Below, one piece after another: positions 9,284 through 18,356 of a stretch of DNA of 64,000 bases. The notes beneath the pieces are model-generated. The model ran no database searches. It worked only from the letters and a program-made list of their open reading frames with translations, and was not told where the DNA came from. Position numbers and translations under genes: made by a program. This stretch comes from Arion vulgaris (lineage: Eukaryota > Mollusca > Gastropoda > Stylommatophora > Arionidae), in contig CM036754.1 of NCBI GenBank assembly GCA_020796225.1, positions 19,668,867-19,732,866 on the forward strand, read 5' to 3'. Numbering within the stretch: the first letter of the stretch is position 1; every line of letters starts with the position of its first letter.

Positions 9284-11460
9284 TAGTCTGTCCATTAATT
9301 CGTGAGCACGTTTGAAATTGATTTTCTCGAAAACTACCTGTTGGATCTCAGTGATTTTTTGCATGCAGCCTTAGAATATCCATGACGCTAAAATAAAGCT
9401 AACCAGTAGTCCATAGATGCTACGGATTTTGCACATCGGCGAATTCCTTTGATCTTTTATGACAATTGCAAATACGGGGCTCAAATTTTAGATTTTACAG
9501 TATCCCTAGAATTTGTCCATGTCAATTCTATTCATAGGTGTATCTCCATATTAACTTGATAGGTCAAGTAATTAAGTGTGTTGCCCTTTATGTGCAATCG
9601 TGAACTTGGATACAATATGCAACAGTTAGTCCTCCCTTCGGTCACCATTAGACCCCAGGGTGTCTTAACTTCACCACAAATTGTATGATGGTAGACGCAT
9701 TTGGATATGGAAATGTATACGTTGCTATTTCTCAGTCTGTAATCAAAATATGATTTGTATCATCCCGAATCTGACGATTCCATGAGGTTGATAATTGTTA
9801 CTGGCTGGACAAATTGTAATCCATCTCGGTGCCAGTACTCGTCTTCCTCTCGGAGCACATGTTCAACACACTTCTTCCAGAACTGCATGTCTATCATTGA
9901 GAGGGACTCACGTGTCAGAACTTCAACATCACACATTTTAAACGTCCTGTTCTGTTCGGCAACTTGCCCTTTTACTTTAGTCCAGACAAGCTCTATCGGA
10001 TTGAGGTGAGCATGATATGGAGGTAGTCGCAAAGACGTGTGGCCGTATTCCGCAATGATTTTGTCAATATGAAACACCTTTGTCTTATTTGTCATCCTCA
10101 CCAGGTGCAACAACTCGGGTTTCAAATATGTATCATCGAAGCTGACATTTTCCTTAGCAAGCCAAGTCCTAATTTGATCTTTTGTATTTGATGCCGTTGG
10201 TACTTTGTCTTCCGCTGATACTGCGTTGTGATAGGATGCATTATCCATTACCAAGCATGATGGTCTGTTTAGAATTTGAAGTAGATCTTTCTCCATCCAG
10301 TGCCTGAAAATATGTCCATTCATTTCTGTGTGGTAGTCCTACCGTCGGTACTTTTGATTGGAAAATAAGTCCAGCGTCATGGACAAGACCTTCTTCACTA
10401 CTTCCTGCATGTGTTAGTATAATACGCTGGCCTTTGCTGCTTGGTATTTTTCTTTTCTGTTCACCGTCTACTGATTGCCATTCTTTAGCATTGGTGTGGT
10501 GAGCATTGACCCTGGATTCGTCCAAATATACAATATCATAGCCTTGCCTCCGCCGCTCACGGATCTGCCTCAGGTATTTACTTCGGGCAGCAATTAAATG
10601 TGGCTTTTCACAAATAATATTCATGCCGCCTATAGTTTTTCTGAAGGTGAAGCCGGCGGCTCTTACAATTTTCATAGAGTACTTTTAGAAATGTCTATGC
10701 TGCAATCTGATTGCAGTTTTAATTTCAGTTTCCTGAGAGTAACAAGTTGATTTGTCGCAAACATTTTCAAGAGCTCCGTCTTATGACATCTATAATTCAA
10801 AGTCGTCAATTGTTCTTTTCCTTCCTTGCTTGACATTAGTGCACTTTGTGTCCTGTTTAATCCATCGGGAAAAGGATTCTCTATTCAGACCAAGCGCCAG
10901 TTGCGTTCGTTTCTCAGGGTTATGAATATCGCAATATAGATGACCTCTCTTAGATTTCCTACGGAAGTGTTGGTATAGTAAAACTGTAACCTTCTGCATT
11001 GTTATAAATGTGCACTTCAGACTCATTATGAATGTGATATCAATGTCAGTTTTGATAAGCCAACAAATATGATACAATAGCTTCATACAAATAGCGAGAT
11101 ACACCTATAACTATAAAACGGTATCCCAATTATAACGTCATATGCTTTCCGCTTTCAAAGTCGACTGGGTTAGGTGCACGGAATTCGTGAAACTCACGAT
11201 ATTTCAATGTTACCATAATGTATTTTTAGAACAACGCGTCTGTGTACCGTAAATCTGTTACTATTGTGTACAATCCGGTGAGGTTGATTTTAATATAACC
11301 TGAAGAAGAAATATTTCAAACTACATCAAATTTTCTTGGAAAAAAATATTTCTCTAGCGTCATGGATATTCTAAGGCTGCTTGCAAAAATCACTGAGATC
11401 CAACAGGTAGTTTTCGAGAAAATCAATTTCAAACGTGCTCACGAATTAATGGACAGACTA
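9284..11460 (-). mobile_element. IS630/Tc1/mariner-type transposon, copy 1
   Basis: A complete 2177-bp element. The left end reads TAGTCTGTCCATTAATTCGT and the right end is its inverse, with inverted repeats of about 100 bp. It is flanked by TA at 9282-9283 and 11461-11462, the target duplication expected of this superfamily. It encodes one transposase on the minus strand, broken by frameshifts. Copies 2 and 3 are at 55793 and 58097; a diverged relative is at 30376. Extra mirror-image sequence near each end (GATCCAACAGGTAG, CATGGATATTCTAAGG) is part of the repeat. Confidence 0.95.
9760..11104 (-). pseudogene. DDE transposase with wide D-E spacing, frameshifted
   Basis: Cut-and-paste transposase of the IS630/Tc1/mariner superfamily, a nuclear DNA-binding enzyme with an RNase H-like catalytic fold. 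The N-terminal part (11104-10790) has a helix-turn-helix-like stretch, LALGLNRESFSRWIKQD. The middle part (10675-10320) has the first catalytic Asp in DIVYLDESRVNAHH. The last part (10323-9760) has the second Asp in CLVMDNASYHN and the Glu in HAHLNPIELVW. By my count 83 residues separate the second D from the E, against 34-41 in ordinary Tc1/mariner enzymes, resembling the DD82E (Sailor) group I recall. Breaks: a stop after DDFEL and a shift at a G run near 10334. Unlike copies 2 and 3 it keeps a sense codon before CLVMDN. Inactive as read, though the G-run shift could be a sequencing error. Confidence 0.85.
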
Positions 11461-11462
11461 TA

Positions 11463-11740
11463 GAAGCGTACGAGGAGTATATAGACCAGGGATACGACAA
11501 CTGGGAAGATACGATACGTAAGATTGAACGATATGTGGAAAATAAAGGATTGTATATGCCAATTCAAAGAAAACTGAACACCAAAGAAATATAAGATTGG
11601 AACGTATGAGAGAAAGGAGTACAGAACCAGCAGCAAAGAGGTAGAAGAGGACAGAAACATACGACTCACAATGAAGAGAGAGAGAGACAGAGAGAGAGAG
11701 AGTACTAATCGAAACAGATAAACAGGGTTAAATGACACTA
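11463..11740 (+). other. Possible degenerate coding remnant, right half
   Basis: Open sequence with EAYEEYIDQGYDNWEDTIRK, then, after a shift, YERKEYRTSSKEVEEDR and a GAGA-rich tail (11670-11702). Acidic and basic residues alternate as in a coiled coil. The copy 1 transposon splits it from 9067-9283. Protein not recognised; gag-like or host origin are both possible. Confidence 0.3.
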
Positions 11741-11834
11741 AAAAAAAAGAAAGGCTGTCTCAAAGAAACGAACACTTGCTAATGCCATGGAAAAACTTGG
11801 AAATTCTGCATTTCTTTATAATCTATATTTGGAG

Positions 11835-12035
11835 TGAGTAGTTCTATATAAGCTTTATCTGAGGCCTGCGAGACAGGTAGAACTGCACGGATGGAACAGA
11901 AAAGACAAACTAGAAAGACAGTAAAACTCCCCACAAGTGCAAGTATTCCTTGCCGACATTGTAAAAGAACGTTTCAAGCCCGCATCGGTCTGACTAGTTG
12001 TCTAGGCACACACAGACAAACATAATGCAACTACA
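11835..12035 (+). mobile_element. LINE C-terminal zinc-finger fragment
   Basis: Encodes TSASIPCRHCKRTFQARIGL, then a CLGTH ending. This is the C2H2-like motif at the end of many invertebrate non-LTR pol proteins ('CP.C.R.F.ARIGL.SHLRTH'). The first zinc-binding His is replaced (Cys in SCLGTH). Same clade as 52170-52615. Confidence 0.75.
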
Positions 12036-12059
12036 TTCTTTTGGATGAATGGTCTACAT

Positions 12060-12503
12060 CAGCGTTTCCCAAAGTGGGTGGTACCGCCCCCAGTGGGTGC
12101 TGAAGCGTTCTAGGGCGGCGATAGTGGGTTCAGAAGAATTTGGAGGGTGTTCAGGCGATTAAGGGACGGTGGCTCCTTAAAGAAGAAATTAATAATAAAT
12201 ATTTGAAAATAAATTATTTTCGTGATTTTGCGATTGAATAATCATTTCAAATTTGAATTCTACATTTAATTCATCTTATGCCCGCCTTACACGATCCTTT
12301 TTTCATCAATTTTCTATTTCATACTAATAATCGTTTGAAAATTGATAATGTACTACATACATATATATCAATTATGTCAAAGAGAAAATAGTGCATGTAT
12401 ATATGTGGGAGGGCGTTGGCAAATTGTTATAATGTGGAGGGGGCTTTACAAAGCTTATGTTGTGCAAAGTGGGCGGTGGGCCGAAAAAGTTAGGGAATCT
12501 ATG
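12060..12503. mobile_element. hAT-type MITE, 444 bp
   Basis: Begins CAGCGTTTCCCAAAGTGGG, the well-known hAT terminus, and ends with an imperfect inverse (GGGAATCTATG). It is flanked by perfect 8-bp direct repeats GTCTACAT at 12052-12059 and 12504-12511. There is no coding capacity; the open frame inside is fortuitous. Confidence 0.9.
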
Positions 12504-12701
12504 GTCTACATTCTCTTGGTCATCATCACCCGTGATGGACGAGCATCACCATCATCATTATCATCCTATTTTGAGTAGGAAACTGAATCCATAGTTGCAT
12601 ATTTAACATACTCGTTGCTACTCTCCCAAGTGAAAGCGAGAATCTCATGAGATGTGCTGCTGAAGTGAAAAGTAAAACTTGGACCATTACAGCAATTACC
12701 T

Positions 12702-13002
12702 AAATCATCCGCCCCTGGGATGCTGGGGTCAGCAAAGGGAAGCAAAGAATAGTACCACTGCGACCTACAAGGCATGTCGTAAGAAACGACTGAGGTAGGG
12801 GCCTAGTCAAGCTACACTAGTAAATAAAAAAGCGTGGCAGAAATCGGATGTTCTGTCCTACTTGTAGGCGCATAACTGGTCCAATGTACAATCGCTCTTA
12901 GACTCAGACGTCATACAGATCACACAGAGTGGTTAACAAGTGGTCGATATGAAACGTTCGAAGAAGAAGAAGAAGAAGAAGAAGAAGAAGAAGAAGAAGA
13001 AG
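12702..13002 (+). mobile_element. SINE family A, full length
   Basis: A 301-bp element ending in about 14 GAA triplets. Perfect 13-bp target duplications, ACAGCAATTACCT, occur at 12689-12701 and 13003-13015. This copy fixes the family limits. Other copies or pieces: 5525, 17130, 21765, 26720, 27336, 43545, 45605, 63925. No clear tRNA boxes are visible at the head; it may derive from another Pol III gene or from a LINE tail. Confidence 0.9.
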
Positions 13003-13078
13003 ACAGCAATTACCTGAACCATTGAATTGTGTTTTTATGTGAAACAAACAACTCTAGTCAAGAAATCCAACAAGATAC

Positions 13079-13110
13079 ACCAACATACGAACATACGAAC
13101 ATACGAACAC
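13079..13110. repeat. Short 10-bp tandem repeat
   Basis: Three to four copies of ACATACGAAC. Confidence 0.8.
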
Positions 13111-13141
13111 ACGAACAATAATGCCTTTTCAAATAACTTTA

Positions 13142-13394
13142 CACCCGAGTGGTTACCGGGGCCCAAATTTGGGGTGTAAAGAATAGAACCATTGCTACCT
13201 GCCACGCATGTCGTAAGAGGTGACTAAGGAGGTTTGGCTGAAATCGGATGCACGTGTCCTAAATTTGTAGAAGTCTATGCGTTTAGGGGCCTACCAAACC
13301 AATGTGCAATGTATACACGTTCTTGGCAAAGATCAAACATATCACAAAGAGTGATAAAATTTGGTCGTAAAGAACGAACACAAAGAAGAAGAAG
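13142..13394 (+). mobile_element. SINE family B, full length
   Basis: A 253-bp copy between perfect 11-bp repeats AAATAACTTTA (13131-13141 and 13395-13405). It ends in GAA repeats. Internal landmarks: TAAAGAATAGAACC, CATGTCGTAAGAGG, GTAGAAGTCTATGCGTTTAG, TCTTGGCAAAGATC. The young-looking target duplication shows independent retroposition. Confidence 0.95.
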
Positions 13395-13414
13395 AAATAA
13401 CTTTATTTGGAACC

Positions 13415-13520
13415 CGTATTGAATCTAACCGTTCAGAAAGCAACGACAAACTACTGAACGTATAAGTAGTGCCTACAAAATCAACGACTGTGGTTTTGGG
13501 TATGCCACAATTTTTTCATT
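13415..13520 (+). mobile_element. SINE family J, 3' fragment
   Basis: Contains CGTTCAGAAAGCAACGACAA, ACTACTGAACGTATAAGT and AAAATCAACGACTG, shared with 22425-22660, 27095-27335 and 28640-28846. Here the tRNA-like head is missing. Confidence 0.65.
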
Positions 13521-13964
13521 GAAAAAGAGAAATATTCCAGTTTTTTAAATTGTTATCATTTGACTGGAGCATCGCTTCCACTTGCCAGTAATCAGACAAA
13601 GCGTCTATGAATATACCCTATGGTTTCCAAGACATCACAAATAAACCAACGATGCAAACGTTTTGCCTATCCATCTCTATCCATCTTTCTCATTTAAATG
13701 TATGCTTTAGTTTATTTAGTATTCCTTGTCTGTATTTGTCCCATTGATAAAGGTCTACAACCGAAACGTTTTTTGTGTGTTAGTTTTATCATTTCGTTAT
13801 TCATTTTTGCTTGCTTATGTAATACAATACACGAAATAGAGGAAGACTGCAGTAAAACTTGGTAAATAGTGAAACACGTACAAACAAAGTACTATAGTTT
13901 TACAAAATACAGAAACAGTGACGATAAACAGCAACGTTTCGACCAACAAGGCCTTTATCAAGCC

Positions 13965-14212
13965 AACAAGGCCTATATTGGGGAAACCGGCAGGAGACTC
14001 AGTGACCGATTCGCCCAACACTTGCGCGATATACGCCAATGCTCTGTGACCCCTGTAGCTACCCATTTCAATGATACTGGCCATTCAGGAGCTTGCGATG
14101 TCCAGGTCACAGCCATCCGATCATGTTCCTCTGATGATCGTAGTCGATTTGCTCTGGAGAATCGGTTGATTTCTTTGTATGGTTGTATGGTACCTTGCGA
14201 CCACGCGGGCTC
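13965..14212 (+). pseudogene. GIY-YIG endonuclease domain of a Penelope-like element
   Basis: C-terminal endonuclease that nicks target DNA for Penelope-type retrotransposition. Visible in order: KAYIGETGRRLSDRFAQHL (the Y-I-G of the GIY-YIG motif with the conserved Arg), PVATHFNDTGHSGA, and ENRLISLYG with the metal-binding Glu in the position expected for the family. The reverse-transcriptase part is absent; it starts directly after the inverted arm. The predicted open frame continues upstream into the arm, which is not coding. The end (CDHAG) differs from the LRPLELN end of the copy at 28847. Confidence 0.85.
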
Positions 14213-14217
14213 AACGT

Positions 14218-14359
14218 ATTACATTCTTATGCTTCTTAGTACTTTCTCTTCCCATGCTTTGTAATCTATATGGGTATATGTTGCATGTATTACATTCTTA
14301 TGCTTCTTAGTACTTTCTCTTCCCATGCTTTGTAATCTATATGGGTATATGTTGCGTGT
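14218..14359 (+). repeat. 71-bp direct duplication in Penelope-like 3' end
   Basis: Two nearly identical 71-bp units starting ATTACATTCTTATGC, with one clear substitution near the end. Confidence 0.9.
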
Positions 14360-14649
14360 ATTCAAGTTATATATTTACTAGATGTTTCATTGTTTCTTTT
14401 CCGTTCTATTTCTAGTTTTTATGTGTGTTTTTGTGTTACATTTATTTCGTTATTCGTTTTTATTCCAGATTTTCCTTAGATACGTTGGTATTTGGTCGTC
14501 CATTTGTGTTTCATTTTAATTTGTCACTCCTGTTTGTTCGTTTGCTTGATAAAGGCCTTGTTGGTCGAAACGTTGCTGTTTATCGTCACTGTTTCTGTAT
14601 TTTGTAAAACTATAGTACTTTGTTTGTACGTGTTTCACTATAATACAAT

Positions 14650-14800
14650 ACATGCGTGTCTTTGTCCTTAAAGGCCAATTTATTACATATCACCACAGCC
14701 TCCCTCGATTTCCTCCCTATCTGATCCACTCTGACCAGACCAGATTTGTAGATCTCCGCAAATTGTATCCAAATTTAAGATAAGATATTGTGATACCCTC
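14650..14800. mobile_element. Repeat family K
   Basis: Shares ATCACC.CAGCCTCCCT, TCTGATCC.CTCTGA and CAGATTTGTAG with 45490-45604. Class unknown; limits approximate. Confidence 0.45.
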
Positions 14801-15200
14801 AACAAAGCGGGTGATCGAATGATTAAATCCGGTATTGTTTCATTTAGAAATGTCCCGTTTAAACCTCTCGGTAAGATCAAACATTTTTTGCTCTTTTTGT
14901 TTGTGTGAAATACACTAATGACGTGTACACGCGTGGTAAAAGCTTCGAGAAAGCAGCCTTAATCTCTGCCCTACTTATTCCACTAGCGTACTCTCAGAAA
15001 TGAGAAGAAAACAATGTTATGACCTTTCTTTAATAATTAATAAGCTACAAAAATGTTACAGTTACAAGACTACTGTTAACAAATTTACTGTGGTAATTGA
15101 CGGAAATGGTGTCCTGATAAAGATTTACGAAACCATCATTACATCCGAAAACCAAAAAGGAAAATTCTGGTAGCAACTTGCAGAGTGTGCATGCTTTAAG
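14801..15200. other. No recognised element
   Basis: AT-rich. It may hold more of the Helitron ORF next to it, but I cannot read it. Confidence 0.35.
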
Positions 15201-15437
15201 GTTTATCTATCATGAATTTATTAACCAAAAGTAAGAATATGTTTGGAACAACAATCCGTTATATACACTCTATTGAGTGGCAACAGAGAGAACTTCCATA
15301 TGATCATATCTTGATGTTGGTGCAAAGTAAAAAAAAATTCCAAATGAAATCGAAACCTTCATAAATGCTGAACTTTCATTTTCGACCATTGACTCAACAC
15401 TGTATGATATCATAATCAAAAACAGGATTCATGGACC

Positions 15438-15605
15438 AAGCTGGTTATAATCCTGGATTCTTCGCAAAGAGTTCATTCTTATTTTTCCTGTTTGTTGACC
15501 TACGCGATCTGATATAAACAAAAAAAGGCTCGTCCTTAAGTTGAAAGAGCATGCCTCGGCTTAAATCGTTTTTTATCCCCTACATAACGAACAAACAAAC
15601 AAACA
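15438..15605 (+). mobile_element. SINE-like insertion in Helitron, CAAA tail
   Basis: A 168-bp insert ending AACAAACAAACAAACA, flanked by 12-bp repeats GATTCATGGACC at 15426-15437 and 15606-15617. Without it the Helitron reads IHGPCG continuously. I see no other copy in the window. Confidence 0.85.
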
Positions 15606-15672
15606 GATTCATGGACCTTGTGGTATTTTCAACCAAGTCTCCAGCTGCATGAAACCTGAATAACATACTTAA

Positions 15673-15807
15673 CCCTTCCACTCTGTAATTTAGTTTACCT
15701 CTAGGCACACTTGTACTGCAATGTATATCCATTTAGACAATATAATGGCTTTGCGGCATCTTAAAAAATACATTGTGCCAGTATATCAGCACAGATGAGT
15801 GAAAGGA
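15673..15807. mobile_element. TTAA MITE, 135 bp
   Basis: Flanked by TTAA at 15669-15672 and 15808-15811, with inverted ends CCCTTCCACTC and GAGTGAAAGGA. The TTAA target and length match 45188-45322, which is the same family in the opposite orientation. A piggyBac relationship is inferred from the target site and CCC end. Confidence 0.85.
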
Positions 15808-16035
15808 TTAAAGCGATACCCTCGGTCATTTACGACAGAAAACAGGACAGAAGAGGATGGCTACCCCACGTGCATGCACCTGTCCCCACAAGCTGGAATG
15901 TTATCTATAGATATCGGACATGAAGGTGGGCTTGTCACTGTCGAGAACAGATGCGTTGTTCTCTATGGTTCACTATTATCAGCAACCTTAAATGCAAATA
16001 TAAAAATATAGTTTTGCAACTCTGTAACATCGATT

Positions 16036-16196
16036 TTTCTAATTCTTCTACTTCTATGTATTCTTTCTTATATAGCAACCAGATTAACTATTCTTTGTAA
16101 TCTGTGTGGTTTGCGCTGAGAACCTGAATACATTGCGTTCCCGTTATATATGCACGTATCGCATATAGGACATCCAAAAAATGTTGACCAAATAAA
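16036..16196. mobile_element. 161-bp insertion of unknown class in Helitron
   Basis: Flanked by ATCGATT at 16029-16035 and 16197-16203, interrupting the frame between FCNSVTSI and IKSIEYVC. No inverted ends and no tail are visible. Confidence 0.55.
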
Positions 16197-16655
16197 ATCG
16201 ATTGAATATGTATGCAACTGCATCAACAAAGAGAGGGATCAGGCAGCTTTCATTCTGAAAAATGACAGCGATGAAATTGAGCGGTATCAAACAGGTCGAT
16301 ACATCAGCACGTCAGAAGTTGTATGGCGAAATCTTTATTTTTGTTTCATTCATGGCAGAATCCAAATAGTAGTGCACTTATCAGTTCACCTAGAAATTTG
16401 TTAGAGAGTTTGTTTATCTAAGGAAAACTTATTGGAGAAGTTTCTTAACCCTTCTAAACCAACTCTGACGGTTTTCTTCGAGCTGTATTAAACAGACAAC
16501 TTTGTTTGAACAGTTTCTATCACGGGATTGCTATTTATTACATTTGGAATAGAGAAAAGTTCATTTCGCGAAAACAAAGAGCTGTTGTACATGGCTAACC
16601 AAACATAAGGAGGAGCAATGTGCTTGGTCGTGTTTACACCGTATCCGTTCAGGAA

Positions 16656-16795
16656 TATATGTGGCTAAGTTGTTAAGGCTATGAATTGAGTTCTGTAGGT
16701 CGTGGATTCGAATCCCGATATAGTCAATGTTTACTTCACAGATTCCTAGGATTGTTGCCGGAGCTACGGAGTTTGTAGTTGTGTAGAGGCGTGTA
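16656..16795 (+). mobile_element. SINE family C
   Basis: tRNA-like head with A-box-like GTGGCTAAGTTGTTAAGGC and B-box-like GGATTCGAATCCC, then CCTAGGATTGTTGCCGGAGC. Truncated at its 3' side. Confidence 0.75.
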
Positions 16796-16905
16796 TCTTC
16801 TGTAGATTAGCAAAATGCATGGTTTAGTACTGCAGTAAATAAAATAGCAAATAGTGTTTGAGCGAGAACACACCCTTGCTTTACTGCACTGTTGATATTG
16901 ACGTT
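16790..16905 (-). mobile_element. LINE reverse-transcriptase core fragment
   Basis: The minus strand reads SAVKQGCVLAQTLFAILFTA, the 'G(V/I)KQGCVLAPTLF' motif 2 of non-LTR reverse transcriptases, followed by VLNHAFC and a stop. It is the only RT palm-domain motif I find in the window. Confidence 0.7.
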
Positions 16906-17060
16906 TTCTTATATCGGTTTGTTATTGGTTACAGAACTGATATCACAGCACCCCGGACAGACCCATAAGGGCTCAGTCTTCCCCAAGAGATGTCGAAGGG
17001 TATGCATACTGATTGTTCCTGTGGCTCGCTGGTTAAACATATTCCTCTCTTTGCAACATC
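16905..17060 (-). mobile_element. Repeat family L, reverse copy
   Basis: Reverse complement of 41896-42037 (GGTATGCATACTGAT, GGCTCGCTGGTTAAACA, CAGACCCATAAGGG). The other copy has a 14-bp target duplication. Confidence 0.65.
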
Positions 17061-17129
17061 CCCAGTAAACGGAGTCCCAGGGAGTCAATGGAGGGCAGCA
17101 GTAACGGTCTCAACCTCCATCCTCATAAT

Positions 17130-17250
17130 GAAAGTAATTGAAAGGATGCTGGCATAACGTCCAATCGCTTTTAGGCTCTGCTCATATACAAATCACAAAG
17201 AGTGGTTAACAAGTGGTATATATGGAGCGTTCGAGGAATAATATGAAAGA
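17130..17250 (+). mobile_element. SINE family A, 3' half
   Basis: Begins near GCTGGCATAACGTC and runs through CAAATCACAAAGAGTGG, TTAACAAGTGG and GAGCGTTCGAGG. The head is lost. Confidence 0.65.
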
Positions 17251-17329
17251 AGATTTCTCTTCAGAAAGTACTCAAAATGATTGAAACAATCTGCAGTTTT
17301 TATTTGTATCTTTATGAATAGTTTTTTAA

Positions 17330-17825
17330 ATCAAATGATAATACAAGTGGCGCCAATTTAAAAATGCAAAAATGTCACCATTAACGCAAAAAGAGCAATG
17401 TTCAACACAATCTTTATCCACACATAACGCTATCTGTGCCACATCTTGACGCTGACAACAAATGATAGAAGAAAACTAGTCACGAAAGAGATGCAGTGTC
17501 CACGCAGAATGCTGGGAGTAACAAGAAGAGACCGGTTAAGAAATAAAGCCATCATGAAAAAAGTGAATACAACATCAGTTCTGAATTTCATCAAGAAACA
17601 ACAAATAAATGGTTTGACCACGTAAGCAGATTACCAACAGACAGTGCACCTCAAAGAACAATGTTGCTCCGATACAATGGATACAAAGCAAAAGATCGGC
17701 CACGCAAAAGGCGAACCTCAGAGATAACAGAGGCGACAAAAACACTATTTATGAATCTCACACAAAGGCTCGTTCTATAAATCTTTTCTTATCGTGACGT
17801 GGTGAGACAAAAAGCAGAAAAGTTT
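17330..17825 (+). mobile_element. RTE-like LINE tail
   Basis: Collinear with 85-573: GTGGCGCCAATTTAAAAATG, AAGAGCAATGTTCAACACAA, CGCAGAATGCTGGGAGTAAC, CAGACAGTGCACCTCAAAGA. Frameshifted. It ends at about the same place as the other copies (GTGACGTGGTGAG), marking the family 3' end. Confidence 0.75.
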
Positions 17826-17829
17826 TTTT

Positions 17830-18355
17830 GGACGTTCTTCGTTTTCCTTACATTATCTTTAGAAACCACATCTGCACATCCATTCCACATATCATCATCC
17901 ACAAATTAACTATCACTTTCTCTGTATACCATATCGGCTAGCATAGGTAATAAAGGACCCCCCATATCTTTATGTTCCTAGTAATATTAACGTACATATT
18001 ATTGACATTCTCCGTGCCATAGGCTATGACGATAAATTAATAACAATTCCTGCGTAGTTTATATAAGTCAGGCTTCATCAAGAAGGTATTCAAATGTTTT
18101 CATGCACGTGTGCAGGCAGAAAATCGCACTTGTTGTTTTAGAAAATATTGCAACGGCTGCATTAGATTCTGATGCAAATCTCAAATGCAACGGTTCTCAA
18201 CATGTGGGGTGTGATATTTAATGAGAAGCAGTAGATTTGAGTTTTCCAATGCGGTGCACACAGGTGTCATGGCGTACGTGTTATACATTTCTTGTTTTTT
18301 ATTGCGACTGTTAATTAGTATTTTGAGGTTGAAAAAATGTATTCCTGAATAACAG
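17830..18355. other. No recognised element
   Basis: AT-rich, with no motif or internal repeat that I can see. Confidence 0.4.
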
Positions 18356-18356
18356 T

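Larger units (their letters stand above)
13820..14640 (+). mobile_element. Penelope-like element remnant with inverted flanks
   Basis: A GIY-YIG coding fragment and its 3' untranslated end (14265-14640) preceded by a reverse-complement copy of that same end (about 13840-13965). Both arms carry AAACACGTACAAACAAAGTA, AGTGACGATAAACAGCAACG and the CGTTTCGACC / CCTTTATCAAGC block, in opposite orientation. Such 5' inverted terminal pieces are known for Penelope-like elements. The arms would pair as a hairpin of roughly 120 bp. Confidence 0.85.
15201..16655 (+). pseudogene. Helitron replication-protein remnant, broken by three insertions
   Basis: Middle part of a Helitron Rep/helicase ORF (between the N-terminal Helitron-like domain and the PIF1-type helicase). 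Readable blocks in order: GTTIRYIHSIEWQQRELPYD, STIDSTLYDIIIKNRIHGP, HGPCGIFNQVSSCMKPE, KRYPRSFTTENRTEEDGYP, ENRCVVLYGSLLSATLNANI, FCNSVTSI, IKSIEYVCNCINKERDQAAF, YQTGRYISTSEVVWR, HLSVHLE, LNPSKPTLTVFFELY and NVLGRVYTVSVQE. These match the usual order of 'IEWQKRGLPH', 'IHGPCG', 'CMK', 'CSKRYP', 'QTGEDGYP', 'FCNS', 'IKYVCKYVNKGSDQA', 'RYIS..EA.WR' and 'VYTV'. Stops and shifts are scattered through it. The insertions at 15438, 15673 and 16036 remove cleanly. SINE C cuts the right end. No Helitron termini are visible. Confidence 0.85.
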
